NCBI GenBank assembly: GCA_910577465.1
Contig: CAJTMM010000001.1
Coordinates: 108,523-172,522 of the forward strand
Direction: 5' to 3'
Length of the DNA: 64,000 nucleotides
Source of the DNA: an uncultured Muribaculaceae bacterium
GTDB taxonomy: Bacteria; Bacteroidota; Bacteroidia; Bacteroidales; Muribaculaceae
Part shown: piece after piece, positions 44,080 to 53,323 of the stretch
How the letters are laid out: each line of letters begins with the position of its first letter
Numbering within the stretch: position 1 is the first letter of the stretch
Made by a program: the position numbers and the translations under genes
The notes under the pieces: generated by a model
Told to the model about the DNA's origin: nothing
What the model saw: the letters and a program-made list of their open reading frames with translations, nothing else
Databases searched by the model: none

Positions 44080-44980
44080 CAACGTACTTCAACGATTCAT
44101 TGACCGGCAGATAGATTCATGGCGGCTTGCCGCCGACAATACCCGTCAACTATCGCAGGTACAAACGCGCCATATCGATATAGGTCCGCGTCATATCACA
44201 CTGCAATACAATCCCTCGCGCCGTATATCCACCGCCGCCAAGACCGACACCGCATCCATTAAGGCAAGACCGTGCTTTCTGTGCCATGCCAATCGGCCGC
44301 AAGCGCAGGAATATATCGATTGGCATGACTACCACATACTCCTCAACCCATTTCCTATTTTCCCACAGCACCTTACTATAGCCCACAAATCACACATACC
44401 CCAGCGGATAAATGGCAATATAAGCCACATGGCGGCTCTCGCACAAGAACTTCATGGCTTCACCGTATTCTACAACGGACCGTTATGCGGGGCCTCTGCC
44501 CCCGACCATTTACATTTTCAAGCCGCTCCCACCCAATACTTCCCAATCTGGGAAACAATAGACACTACCTGCCCCGTGCATACCGCGCCCAACATAGAGG
44601 TGTATGATATATGTCCGGCAATATTCCTCATACATGCCGCCAATTCTGAAGAGATGGAGCGCAATGTATGCTCCATTTTAGCTTTGCTGCCGGCTGACGA
44701 ATCAACGGGTGAGCCGAAACTCAACATCCTGATGCGTGATACCGGAATGTCATTACAAGCCGTAGTGATACCACGCAGAGCACACAGACCGTACAATTTC
44801 GCACATGACCCCTCCGACACCTCACGGATATTGATAAGCCCGGCTTCCGTGGACATGAGCGGAGTCATAATTTCAGTACGTCCATCAGATTTCACCGGAC
44901 TCACACCGCAACAAATCACAAACCTGTATCTCGAAGTGGGCTATAACCATTCCCAACTGATAAATATCCTGAGACCATGA
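44072..44980 (+). CDS. DUF4922 protein, HIT/galactose-1-P uridylyltransferase-like
   Basis: 302 aa. The segment CGASAPDHLHFQAAPTQYF (about 139-157) has the HxHxQ pattern (H146, H148, Q150) of the HIT/GalT/Ap4A-phosphorylase fold, in which the second histidine carries the nucleotidyl group. An earlier CFLC (68-71) and NPFPIFPQHLTIAHKSHIPQ are also family-like. Plant GDP-L-galactose phosphorylase has a related motif. So a nucleotidyl transfer or phosphorolysis on a sugar-1-phosphate is likely; the true substrate is unknown. It is coupled by overlaps to both the GT2 and the SpoIID genes. Confidence 0.82.
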   Translation: MDSNVLQRFIDRQIDSWRLAADNTRQLSQVQTRHIDIGPRHITLQYNPSRRISTAAKTDTASIKARPCFLCHANRPQAQEYIDWHDYHILLNPFPIFPQHLTIAHKSHIPQRINGNISHMAALAQELHGFTVFYNGPLCGASAPDHLHFQAAPTQYFPIWETIDTTCPVHTAPNIEVYDICPAIFLIHAANSEEMERNVCSILALLPADESTGEPKLNILMRDTGMSLQAVVIPRRAHRPYNFAHDPSDTSRILISPASVDMSGVIISVRPSDFTGLTPQQITNLYLEVGYNHSQLINILRP

Positions 44981-46278
44981 TTCCTGAAATTAGCGTAGGC
45001 ATACTCGCCGCACCCAAGATAAGCATTAGACTTGACGGGCCGTATTCAGCCAACCACGGCATCGACACCCATGACTCCATATCCATTACAGCAGGAAACG
45101 GTAATGAAGTCTCATGTCAGGGACTCGACATGCAAGAGTTGATTCTCACCCCTCTGGCACCGCAATGCACCTTTACATTGATGGACGTGACCATAGGCAT
45201 AGGATTCCACTGGCAGCGAAGGGAACATCAGTCATTTCAAGGCGCACTCAAGATAATATGTCGTGACGGCATGCTGCACGCCATAAATCTCATCGATGCT
45301 GAAAGCTACCTACGCAGTGTCATATCATCGGAGATGAATGCCAAAGCACCCGAAGAGTTCCTGAAAGCCCACTCCGTAATATCCCGCAGCTGGCTTCTGG
45401 CTCAGATAAATCCTCCTATGCAACTACAGAGGTACACATGCTCTGAAACTGAGAGTGAGACAATTCGATGGTATGACCGCGACGCACATACCCTGTTTCA
45501 TGTATGCGCCGACGACCATTGCCAACGTTATCAAGGCTGCACCAAAGCATCCACACCTCAAGTAGGAGCCGCCATCGAAGCCACATGCGGTGAGGTGCTC
45601 ACATTCGACGGTCACCTGTGCGACACCCGCTTCTCAAAATGCTGTGGAGGAGTGATGGAGGAATTCGCCACATGCTGGCAACCGGTCGAAGTACCTTACC
45701 TGCGGGCATTGAGCGACAATACTACTCCTAATGCCGTACCTGACCTCACGGATGCAACCGCAATGGAACAATGGGTACATGAACGTCCCGATGCATTCTG
45801 CGCCAATCCACCTAAAGAGGTACTTGAAACCGTACTCAACAACTACGACCTTGAGACATCCGATTTCTACCGGTGGCATGTGGAATATTCCGCAGAGGAA
45901 CTTGCCGACATCATACGTACACGCTCGGAGATGGATTATGGCAGTATTATCAGCATAACACCACTTCATCGCGGTCCCTCGGGACGCATTGACCGGCTTG
46001 AAATACACGGTACACGGCTACGACGAATCATAGGCAAGGAACTGGAGATTCGCCGCACACTCTCACGCACCCACCTATACAGTTCCGCATTCGTGATAAC
46101 ACCCCTTGATTATGATTCTGACGGCATACCGGCCCGATGGCGCATCGACGGAGCCGGCTGGGGACACGGAGTAGGAATGTGCCAGATTGGTGCAGCCGTG
46201 ATGGCACACAAAGGCTATACTTATCGAGAGATATTATCCCATTATTTCCCGGGAACGGAACTGACCGTGATATATTGA
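44977..46278 (+). CDS. SpoIID/LytB domain protein without signal peptide
   Basis: 433 aa. The SpoIID core is clear: AINLIDAESYLRSVISSEM with the catalytic glutamate (E119), AHSVISRSWLLAQ, RFSKCCGGVMEEFATCW, and WGHGVGMCQIGAAVMAHKG near the end. SpoIID enzymes cut peptidoglycan glycan strands that lack stem peptides. Unusually, the protein begins MIPEISVGILAAPKISIRLDG with no signal peptide or membrane helix, so it seems cytoplasmic. Next to an AmpG-like permease this suggests action on imported wall fragments. Overlaps the DUF4922 gene by four bases. Confidence 0.88.
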   Translation: MIPEISVGILAAPKISIRLDGPYSANHGIDTHDSISITAGNGNEVSCQGLDMQELILTPLAPQCTFTLMDVTIGIGFHWQRREHQSFQGALKIICRDGMLHAINLIDAESYLRSVISSEMNAKAPEEFLKAHSVISRSWLLAQINPPMQLQRYTCSETESETIRWYDRDAHTLFHVCADDHCQRYQGCTKASTPQVGAAIEATCGEVLTFDGHLCDTRFSKCCGGVMEEFATCWQPVEVPYLRALSDNTTPNAVPDLTDATAMEQWVHERPDAFCANPPKEVLETVLNNYDLETSDFYRWHVEYSAEELADIIRTRSEMDYGSIISITPLHRGPSGRIDRLEIHGTRLRRIIGKELEIRRTLSRTHLYSSAFVITPLDYDSDGIPARWRIDGAGWGHGVGMCQIGAAVMAHKGYTYREILSHYFPGTELTVIY

Positions 46279-46280
46279 TT

Positions 46281-47552
46281 ATGGCACGACTAAAAACACG
46301 CTCCCCATGGACATGGGTTCCATCACTTTATTTCGCCGAGGGGTTGCCATACGTGGCAGTAATGACACTATCGGTAATCGTGTACAAACGCCTTGGTGTT
46401 TCCAATACCGATATTGCCCTATACACATCCTGGCTCTATCTGCCATGGGTCATAAAACCATTCTGGAGCCCGATAGTTGACATCATATCTACCAAGCGGC
46501 GATGGGTCGTAGCCATGCAATGGTTGCTGGGGATAGGCTTCGGAGCCGTAGCCTTGGCTCTGCCCGGCTCAATGTTTTTCCAATTGTCTCTTGCCGCATT
46601 CTGGATAGTAGCATTCTTATCGGCAACGCACGATATCGCCGCCGACGGATTCTACATGCTCGGTCTCAATCAGGAACAACAGGCGTTTTTCGTGGGCATA
46701 CGCTCCACATTCTACCGCATAGCTTTAGTCGCAGGGCAAGGACTGCTTGTCATCATAGCAGGGTTATTCGAAGAGATTGGCGGTGACATATCCATGGCAT
46801 GGGCGATGGTATTCGGCATAGTATCTCTGTTTTTCATCACAGCAGCCGCCTACCATAGCTGGATTATGCCCTATCCGGCTGCTGATATATGTCACTCACG
46901 TCTCACCGGAAAAGAGGTAATTACGGATTTTTTCACCACATTCCGCAGTTTCTTCACCAAACGCCACATAGGCATAGCCGTAGCATTCATGCTGCTGTAC
47001 CGATTGCCTGAAGCCCAACTCATAAAACTGATATCTCCATTTCTGCTCGACACACCCGCCGACGGCGGACTGGGACTCACTACCGTACAGGTAGGAATGG
47101 TCTACGGTACGGTCGGCATCATCGGTCTTACCCTCGGTGGCATCATTGGCGGCATGGTTGCGTCACGCGGCGGTTTACACCGATGGCTCATACCCATGGC
47201 ATGGAGCATGTCACTCACATGTCTCACATTCGTATATCTTGCGTATGTCCCGGACCATTCCATTCTCACCATCAATATATGCGTGTTCATCGAACAATTC
47301 GGCTACGGATTCGGATGCACTGCCTACACGCTTTATCTGATACTATTCTCCGACGGACCGAGAAAAACATCGCATTATGCTATCTGCACAGGTATAATGG
47401 CTCTCGGAATGATGCTGCCCGCCATGGCAGCCGGATGGATTCAAGACAATATCGGCTACGGCCCCTTCTTCCTGTGGACAATGGTATGCTGCGTAGCAAC
47501 CATCGGTGTCAGTTACTTGTTGAAACTACCGGAAGTTAACGGTAAATCCTGA
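46281..47552 (+). CDS. AmpG-like MFS permease
   Basis: Twelve-helix MFS transporter of 423 aa. SLYFAEGLPYVAVMTLSVIV, WLYLPWVIKPFWSPIVDI and DIAADGFYMLGLNQEQQAFF match the AmpG/muropeptide permease pattern; AmpG imports GlcNAc-anhydroMurNAc peptides. The start at 46281 (MARLKTRSPW) lies two bases after the SpoIID stop; an earlier in-frame ATG inside SpoIID is rejected. Last gene of the coupled cassette. A siderophore or sugar role cannot be excluded, as AmpG-like MFS proteins are diverse. Confidence 0.85.
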   Translation: MARLKTRSPWTWVPSLYFAEGLPYVAVMTLSVIVYKRLGVSNTDIALYTSWLYLPWVIKPFWSPIVDIISTKRRWVVAMQWLLGIGFGAVALALPGSMFFQLSLAAFWIVAFLSATHDIAADGFYMLGLNQEQQAFFVGIRSTFYRIALVAGQGLLVIIAGLFEEIGGDISMAWAMVFGIVSLFFITAAAYHSWIMPYPAADICHSRLTGKEVITDFFTTFRSFFTKRHIGIAVAFMLLYRLPEAQLIKLISPFLLDTPADGGLGLTTVQVGMVYGTVGIIGLTLGGIIGGMVASRGGLHRWLIPMAWSMSLTCLTFVYLAYVPDHSILTINICVFIEQFGYGFGCTAYTLYLILFSDGPRKTSHYAICTGIMALGMMLPAMAAGWIQDNIGYGPFFLWTMVCCVATIGVSYLLKLPEVNGKS

Positions 47553-47612
47553 CTCTGACCGCCACTATACCTATAATCCTGTAGAGATGTCTGTAGATAT
47601 GTAAAATATCGT

Positions 47613-47620
47613 TAACTTTG
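47613..47620 (+). promoter_or_regulatory. -7 box for the L,D-transpeptidase gene
   Basis: TAACTTTG, fitting TAnnTTTG, 37 bases before the ATG at 47658. The -33 element is weak. Confidence 0.55.
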
Positions 47621-47657
47621 CAATTCACTTTATTCTGCTAACCGAAGTAACCTGAAA

Positions 47658-48638
47658 ATGCGTCTGATTCTTTTACTTATCTCATTTGTACTATGCCTTA
47701 GCGCACTTCAAGGATGCGGCAACCACACTCGTCAACCTAACGCCGAACCAACAACCGATAGTATAGTCGGACATACTGATACCACTATCGTAATCGAGGA
47801 CACCACGCCGGCTCCGGACACAATACTTACCCACAGACTACGCTCCGAGCAGGATGCCATAGAATTCATGGAACAATCCGGCAGATGGGACCAATACAGC
47901 CAGGGCATACTGCCACGCATGGCAAAAGACAATCTTGACTACACAGAACGCCTGCTCAAGAATCCGTTTGACTACTTCATAGTCGTGGACAAACCATCGA
48001 TGCACGTAGTACTTTTCGACCGATACGGAGTCGAACAACGTGCCTACAAGATGGCATGCTCACGTAAGTATGGAACAAAACACAAGAAACGCGACAATCG
48101 CACCCCCGAAGGATTTTTCACGGCAGAAGGCATATACGACTCCACCGAATGGCTTTACACCGACGACGATGGAAATACTTCCAAGAAAAAAGGTCAGTTC
48201 GGTCCGCGCTTCATACGTTTGAAAACCAATGTCACGTCGCAGATAGGCATACACGGCACTTGCGCGCCTTGGGCTTTAGGTGCACGAGTAAGCCATGGGT
48301 GCATACGCATACACAATGACAATATACTCGAACTCGTAAAGTTCGTAGAGGTAGGAATGCCCATCATAGTCAACCCGTCGGCACGTGACCAGGCTGTGAA
48401 TATAAAGGAGGAATGTGAAGTACCTAAAATCAATCTCGGTCGAGTCAAAGAACGCCCGGTTGACCCGGCGTCCATACCCGATGAAGATGATGAAAAGGAA
48501 AAAGCCAAGACCGACTCCATCTCCACCGATTCAATACCTGTCAACGAAATCAAGCCCGATTCTATTGCAGCAGAAAAACCGGAACAGAATATCACCTCCG
48601 TTACCGAACCTGACGGTGAAACCGAGACCAATCAATAG
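47658..48638 (+). CDS. L,D-transpeptidase (YkuD domain) lipoprotein
   Basis: 326 aa. Lipoprotein signal with LQGC, so cysteine 20 is lipidated. The YkuD domain (about 103-240) shows FDYFIVVDKPSMHVVLFD, IGIHGTCAPWALG (H199) and SHGCIRIHN with the nucleophile C215 and R217; these enzymes make 3-3 cross-links or attach proteins to peptidoglycan. The C-terminal tail (about 255-326) is rich in Glu, Asp, Pro, Ser and Thr and is probably disordered. It follows the muropeptide-type cassette but has its own promoter box. Confidence 0.93.
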   Translation: MRLILLLISFVLCLSALQGCGNHTRQPNAEPTTDSIVGHTDTTIVIEDTTPAPDTILTHRLRSEQDAIEFMEQSGRWDQYSQGILPRMAKDNLDYTERLLKNPFDYFIVVDKPSMHVVLFDRYGVEQRAYKMACSRKYGTKHKKRDNRTPEGFFTAEGIYDSTEWLYTDDDGNTSKKKGQFGPRFIRLKTNVTSQIGIHGTCAPWALGARVSHGCIRIHNDNILELVKFVEVGMPIIVNPSARDQAVNIKEECEVPKINLGRVKERPVDPASIPDEDDEKEKAKTDSISTDSIPVNEIKPDSIAAEKPEQNITSVTEPDGETETNQ

Positions 48639-48665
48639 CATATTCCCCCCGACATCACAAGACAG

Positions 48666-49700
48666 ATGAACCGCACCAACAACATGCTGCTCAAAACAAT
48701 ACTCCCGGTAGTCATAGGACTTGCCGTGGTAGCATGGCTGTTTGCTCGGGAGTTCAGTATCGAGCAATTTCTACAGATACCATGGACCATACGTACCGTA
48801 GGTGCCATTATACTCGCCTGGCTATGCATGGCAGGCCGCGAATGGGGCATGATGTGGCGTTTCCGCACTCTTACCGACAGAGATTTATCGTGGCGCAAGG
48901 CTTTCAAGGTGACCATGCTATGCGAATTTACCTCAGCGGTCACCCCCACCACTGCCGGCGGCTCGGCGCTGAGCATGCTGTTCATGAAACGTGAGGGCAT
49001 AAACCTCGGACGCGCCACAGCGCTGACCATGGTAACACTGATGCTCGACGAGCTTTTTTACGTCATAGCATGTCCGCTCATATTCCTGTTACTGCCCGGC
49101 GGTGAAATCTTCGGATTCAATCACTCGGCATTTACGGTAGGCGTACGCACATCCTTCTGGATTGTCTATGGCGGTATATGCGTTGTGACCCTCTTTCTGT
49201 TCATAGGCATATTCATATCACCTCACCGTGTGGCGGCAGCCTTGCTAAAGCTATTCTCCATACCATGGCTACGGAGATGGCGCGGGCAGGTATCAGAACT
49301 TGGCGATAATCTGGTTGCCACAGGCAAAGATATACGCCACCGCACGGCACGATGGTGGTGCGAAGCCATGACTGCCACATGCATGACATGGGTATGCCGC
49401 TATCTGGTAGTCAATGCTCTGTTCTGGGGATTTGCTTCGGCAGCCCCGCAAGCCATAGTATTCGCACGGCAGTTCGTGGTATGGACCATACTTACCATAA
49501 GCCCGACACCGGGTGGCAGCGGTGTGAGTGAATGGTTATTCACCAACTACTACGGCGACCTCATAGGCGACATTTCAATAGCTCTCATTCTTGCCATATT
49601 CTGGCGCATAATATCTTATTACATTTACTTGATAGCCGGTGCCATAATGCTCCCCTCGTGGCTACGGAAAGGCTATACCAAACACCAACACATCAAATGA
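48666..49700 (+). CDS. YbhN/LPG-synthase-like transmembrane protein (UPF0104)
   Basis: Integral membrane protein of 344 aa with about eight helices. EFTSAVTPTTAGGSALSMLFM and TISPTPGGSGVSEWLFTNYYG are the two conserved half-motifs of the lysylphosphatidylglycerol synthase/YbhN membrane domain, which in MprF flips aminoacylated lipids. No aminoacyl-transferase domain is attached, so a lipid or isoprenoid flippase role is possible but unproven. Its stop overlaps the start of the NfeD gene (ATGA), tying both to one transcript. Confidence 0.88.
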   Translation: MNRTNNMLLKTILPVVIGLAVVAWLFAREFSIEQFLQIPWTIRTVGAIILAWLCMAGREWGMMWRFRTLTDRDLSWRKAFKVTMLCEFTSAVTPTTAGGSALSMLFMKREGINLGRATALTMVTLMLDELFYVIACPLIFLLLPGGEIFGFNHSAFTVGVRTSFWIVYGGICVVTLFLFIGIFISPHRVAAALLKLFSIPWLRRWRGQVSELGDNLVATGKDIRHRTARWWCEAMTATCMTWVCRYLVVNALFWGFASAAPQAIVFARQFVVWTILTISPTPGGSGVSEWLFTNYYGDLIGDISIALILAIFWRIISYYIYLIAGAIMLPSWLRKGYTKHQHIK

Positions 49701-51064
49701 AACGGACTCTCCTGACACTCATCACGCTCATCGTATCCATTGCAGCCTATTGCACAGACACGTTGGTCTACATCCTGCCTATCAACGACGAGATAGGTTC
49801 TACCACTTGGCGACACACAAAGCGCGGTCTCGAAGAAGCATCTCAAATGAATGCTTCGCTCATACTTCTGCACCTCAACACCTATGGCGGTACAGTTGAA
49901 CATGCCGACTCTATGCGCACCGCACTGCTACATAGCCCCATACCGGTAGTGGCTTTTGTGGATAACAATGCAGCTTCAGCCGGAGCTCTGATAGCTCTCG
50001 CATGTGATTCCGTGTACATGCGCCCCGACGCATCAATGGGAGCTGCCACCGTGGTCAACGGCAACGACGGCACTGCCATGCCCGACAAATATCAGTCGTA
50101 CATGCGTGCCATGATGCGCGCCACAGCCGAACAACACGGTAAGATTAAAGGCAATGATTCCACTTGGCGATGGCGTCGTGACCCACTGATAGCCGAAGCC
50201 ATGGTAGATACCCGTATAGTTGTCCCGGGACTGATAGACTCCACAAAAGTACTCACATTTACCCCCGACGAAGCCATCCGCTGGGGCTATGCCGACGGTA
50301 AAGCCGACTCCATCGACGATGTAATATCTCAATTAGGCATCAACCATTACACCACCGCAACGTTCCGCGCATCATGGGTCGACAATCTCATGGGATTCCT
50401 CACCAGCCCGGCAATTCAGGCGATATTGATTATGATTATAATCGGCGGCATTTACTTCGAATTGCAGACTCCCGGCATGGGATTTCCGTCGCTCGCGGCA
50501 CTTACGGCTGCCATACTTTATTTCTTACCGCTATTCCTCACAGGTATCGTGAGCAGTTGGGTAGTACTGTTGTTCGTGGGCGGACTGATACTCCTGTTGA
50601 TTGAGATTTTTATAATTCCGGGATTCGGCATTGCTGGTATAGCAGGATGCTGCGCCATGGCAGGTGCCGTAATCATAGGTCTACTCGAAAGCTTCTCGTT
50701 GCCAAGCGGACACATCGATATAACCGCAATATGGCAAACAATCTTGACATTGTCCATAGCCACAGCCGCATGCATAGCGTTGATAATGTATCTTACATCG
50801 CACTACGGACCAAAGTTCATAACCCGCACCACAGAACTTACCCATAGCCAACGTATTGAAGAAGGCTATATAGGAGTTGACACATCCCTAAAACGTCTTG
50901 TGGGGCAATCGGCACAAGCACTCACCGACCTCCGACCGGCAGGAAAAATTATAATTGACGATAATGAATACGACGCCGTGGCTCAACGCGGATTCATCGA
51001 AGCAGGCACTGCAGTACGCATAACCCGCTTCGAAAACGCACAACTATACGTCCTCCCGGACTGA
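49697..51064 (+). CDS. NfeD-like membrane serine protease (ClpP-class domain)
   Basis: 455 aa. Signal peptide (1-19), then a ClpP/SppA-type domain: LILLHLNTYGGTVEHADSMR, and VDNNAASAGALIALACDSVY with the presumed nucleophile S94. Four membrane helices follow (IQAILIMIIIGGIYFELQ to TILTLSIATAACIALIMYL), and a C-terminal OB-fold NfeD domain (about 380-455; LVGQSAQALTDLRPAGKI, NAQLYVLP). Such long NfeD proteins act in membrane protein quality control with stomatin partners; no stomatin gene is next to it here. The coding end overlaps the convergent RDD gene by 21 bases. Confidence 0.92.
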   Translation: MKRTLLTLITLIVSIAAYCTDTLVYILPINDEIGSTTWRHTKRGLEEASQMNASLILLHLNTYGGTVEHADSMRTALLHSPIPVVAFVDNNAASAGALIALACDSVYMRPDASMGAATVVNGNDGTAMPDKYQSYMRAMMRATAEQHGKIKGNDSTWRWRRDPLIAEAMVDTRIVVPGLIDSTKVLTFTPDEAIRWGYADGKADSIDDVISQLGINHYTTATFRASWVDNLMGFLTSPAIQAILIMIIIGGIYFELQTPGMGFPSLAALTAAILYFLPLFLTGIVSSWVVLLFVGGLILLLIEIFIIPGFGIAGIAGCCAMAGAVIIGLLESFSLPSGHIDITAIWQTILTLSIATAACIALIMYLTSHYGPKFITRTTELTHSQRIEEGYIGVDTSLKRLVGQSAQALTDLRPAGKIIIDDNEYDAVAQRGFIEAGTAVRITRFENAQLYVLPD

Positions 51065-52705
51065 CAAATATTTTTTCCTTCTGCGATGGATGTATATGCA
51101 CATGACACAGACTAAGATTAATGAAAGTATTGTTAGCCCAAGTGTAAAAATATTCGATAAACGCACAAACATATTAAACACATCGTTGCCAGACCGCACT
51201 ACTATTACACCATTGAGGAACTTATACGGATTCCGGACCTCATCGGGCAATAGTCGTTCACGTTCTTCAATCTTTACTATATTTTCAGGTTCAAAGATGT
51301 AGTTGAAGCCGTCACTTAGATATTGTTCATCCAGAGATTTATAATATATCATTCCGGTAAACATATCCTGATACGTTAGTTTTGTTCCCCAGCTCATACA
51401 AAAGGGGAAATAATCAAAATCATCGGCTCCAAACGGTGAACCTTTAAAATCAAATGCAAATTCTACAGGACGCATCTGTTCGGCAGCTACATCCCACAAT
51501 CCGTTCTGAATCGGTTTTAGACCCGTTGCCATAGTCACGCTATTTATCATAACGTTGGCTACTCTGCCGGGAAATCTGCGTGCCAGATAGTACCCGCAAT
51601 TACCTCGCGTCAGAAATGCATGCCTGTAGTTCATTATGGTAAGCGACTTTCCTAATCCTTCAGATTCAATTGTTGAGATAATATTGTCAGCCATAATACT
51701 GTCACGGCAACCTATTTCACTTCTGTCAATCCAATTTCTATCAGAAAACATTATTTCAACCTTATTTTCTCTATCATGATTGAAATAATACATTTTCTTC
51801 AGAAAATCAAACCAGTTAGTGTTGGTCCATAGCAGCCACACGGTCTGGTTATCCATCAAGAACGAAGCCAGATTTTTCTCTACAAGAGTATCATTGGCAA
51901 ACGGAGTATTGACAAAATCACGATATGCGTCTCGCGATTCCGCGCTACCAACTTCTGTAAACACAACACCTACAGAATCCACAAACCGACTGTCTGTCAC
52001 AAGGTTGTAAATCATATCATATTGGGTCATCTCAGGATGCATGCGTTCACACAGTATCACATGATCATATTCATCGAAAAGTCCCATTATATAATCATTT
52101 ATGTCTTGGCGGTTCTCCTTCAAAAAATCCACGTACTTTTGCGCCGAGTTGACAGTTGGGCGCGGTGCGGAACTCAACAACGACTTATTCCCGGTATCTC
52201 CATCATTTGTTACCGCAACATTTACAAACCGGGCAATCACACCACACACCACAATTGCAAAATAAATCCAGCATGGTACAAAATCAGGCATTGTGTCAAA
52301 CCTACGTACGGTCACACCAAACAACTTTTTCCTAAAGCATAGCAAACTGAGACACACCAATAATATAGCGAGCGAAAGCGGAATTGCAACCGGAGTCCGG
52401 AATGTGGTCAAAAATAAGATTCCCGGAAAAGAGGTCAAAATTTCACGCAACAAAATCCTTATCCACAAACGAGCCGGTCTTTTCTCCACTACAATACCGG
52501 CATGAAAAAATGCCTGCCCCAATGTCTTATTAAAAGCACTGTAGGCTACTATATAGTAGATTGTCCACACAGCCCAAAATCCGGGGAAAAACGGCAAAAA
52601 GTAAAAGTATGAAAAAATGAAAGCGACTGTCTGGAAAATAAAAAACGACGCAGAAGCATCCACAAAAAACACGACCAAGCTTTGAAATAAATTCAGTTTT
52701 TTCAT
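51044..52705 (-). CDS. RDD membrane domain fused to a TIKI/EreA-like extracytoplasmic domain
   Basis: 553 aa from the ATG at 52705. Residues about 8-165 form an RDD-type membrane domain (FVDASASFFIFQTV, FNKTLGQAFFHAGIVVEK, WIRILLREIL). The next 340 residues are extracytoplasmic and resemble the TIKI/TraB/erythromycin-esterase/ChaN superfamily: ILCERMHPEMTQYDMIYNL (E220, H223), VVFTEVGSAESRDAYRD (E251) and IMNYRHAF (H362) could be the metal-binding or catalytic set. A last helix (about 515-538) and a basic tail end the protein. The domain call is by pattern only. AT-rich relative to NfeD; overlaps the NfeD coding end. Confidence 0.6.
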   Translation of the reverse strand: MKKLNLFQSLVVFFVDASASFFIFQTVAFIFSYFYFLPFFPGFWAVWTIYYIVAYSAFNKTLGQAFFHAGIVVEKRPARLWIRILLREILTSFPGILFLTTFRTPVAIPLSLAILLVCLSLLCFRKKLFGVTVRRFDTMPDFVPCWIYFAIVVCGVIARFVNVAVTNDGDTGNKSLLSSAPRPTVNSAQKYVDFLKENRQDINDYIMGLFDEYDHVILCERMHPEMTQYDMIYNLVTDSRFVDSVGVVFTEVGSAESRDAYRDFVNTPFANDTLVEKNLASFLMDNQTVWLLWTNTNWFDFLKKMYYFNHDRENKVEIMFSDRNWIDRSEIGCRDSIMADNIISTIESEGLGKSLTIMNYRHAFLTRGNCGYYLARRFPGRVANVMINSVTMATGLKPIQNGLWDVAAEQMRPVEFAFDFKGSPFGADDFDYFPFCMSWGTKLTYQDMFTGMIYYKSLDEQYLSDGFNYIFEPENIVKIEERERLLPDEVRNPYKFLNGVIVVRSGNDVFNMFVRLSNIFTLGLTILSLILVCVMCIYIHRRRKKYLSVREDV

Positions 52706-52794
52706 AATACCGTAAATTTGTTTGTCACACAGAATTTGAGCCCTATAAAAAGAAACCAAATCACAGAACCGGCATAACCAGCCCGCCCTATATT

Positions 52795-53262
52795 TTGAAA
52801 TCCCTCATATACACAAATCTATATCACTGCAAATATATAAATTTCCATCCAATTTCTGCCATTAGGATAAAAAACATCGTCTATGTGCAGGCTCAAATAA
52901 CAAAAAGTATTAAATATCACCAATCACTAATTTTAGTCATTAGGATTTCAGCACAGCAGTTTCTTTCAGAGATAGGTATCCGGGGTATCTATCTGAAACA
53001 TCAAAATGATGTTTCAAGTGGGTTGAGACATCATTATGGGGTTCCACGGATTGCCAACGAATGTGGAGGTCGCGATTTTTCAGTTCGTTGGTTTCACCTA
53101 AGAGAAAATTGCGTAAGAATAGCTGAAGGTAGTCGGTGGGGGTTCTATCCCTTTGGACACGTTGCTATAGTTGGCGCGGACGAGATTTTCATTCGAGCCA
53201 TAAAGCACCGAAGCGCCGTCGAGCACCCATTCCTTCAAGGTAATAATAATGTGCGAGAATAA
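52795..53262 (+). other. Doubtful open frame of 155 codons in a non-coding, hairpin-rich stretch
   Basis: The gap between the RDD gene and dnaK holds a plus-strand frame without recognisable family or upstream signals. Its first 50 codons are AT-rich and look random. The second half shows short protein-like stretches on both strands (for instance LKEWVLDGASVLYGS on the minus strand, without a start), so it may be a gene remnant or part of a dispersed repeat. Several inverted repeats lie inside it (next entry). I would not annotate it as a protein. Confidence 0.3.
52967..53091. repeat. Cluster of four inverted repeats, two mutually exclusive
   Basis: Hairpin 1: 52967-52995 (CAGAGATAGGTATCC with GGGGTATCTATCTG, bulged). 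Hairpin 2: TGAAACATCA (52994-53003), AAA loop, TGATGTTTCA (53007-53016), perfect 10 bp. Hairpin 3: 53005-53017 with 53023-53035, 13 pairs including one G-U, sharing the strand of hairpin 2. Hairpin 4: CCAACGAA (53054-53061) with TTCGTTGG (53084-53091). Hairpins 2 and 3 cannot form together. Orientation of any transcript is unknown. Confidence 0.65.
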
Positions 53263-53297
53263 ACAAAACGGATTGCGACTGTGTAAGTCGCAATCCG
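53261..53297 (-). terminator. Terminator of dnaK
   Basis: On the minus strand, 12-bp perfect stem CGGATTGCGACT/AGTCGCAATCCG (53269-53280 and 53286-53297) followed by TTTTGTTT, 27 bases after the dnaK stop. Confidence 0.9.
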
Positions 53298-53323
53298 CAT
53301 TATGTCAGTTGTCCTTTTGGAGA

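Noticed and set aside
46137..46280. Longer N terminus for the AmpG-like permease
   Set aside because: The extension overlaps the conserved end of SpoIID in another frame and has no membrane or family features.
49532..49696. Longer N terminus for the NfeD protein
   Set aside because: The extension lies inside the YbhN-like gene; a signal peptide begins at the ATG at 49697.
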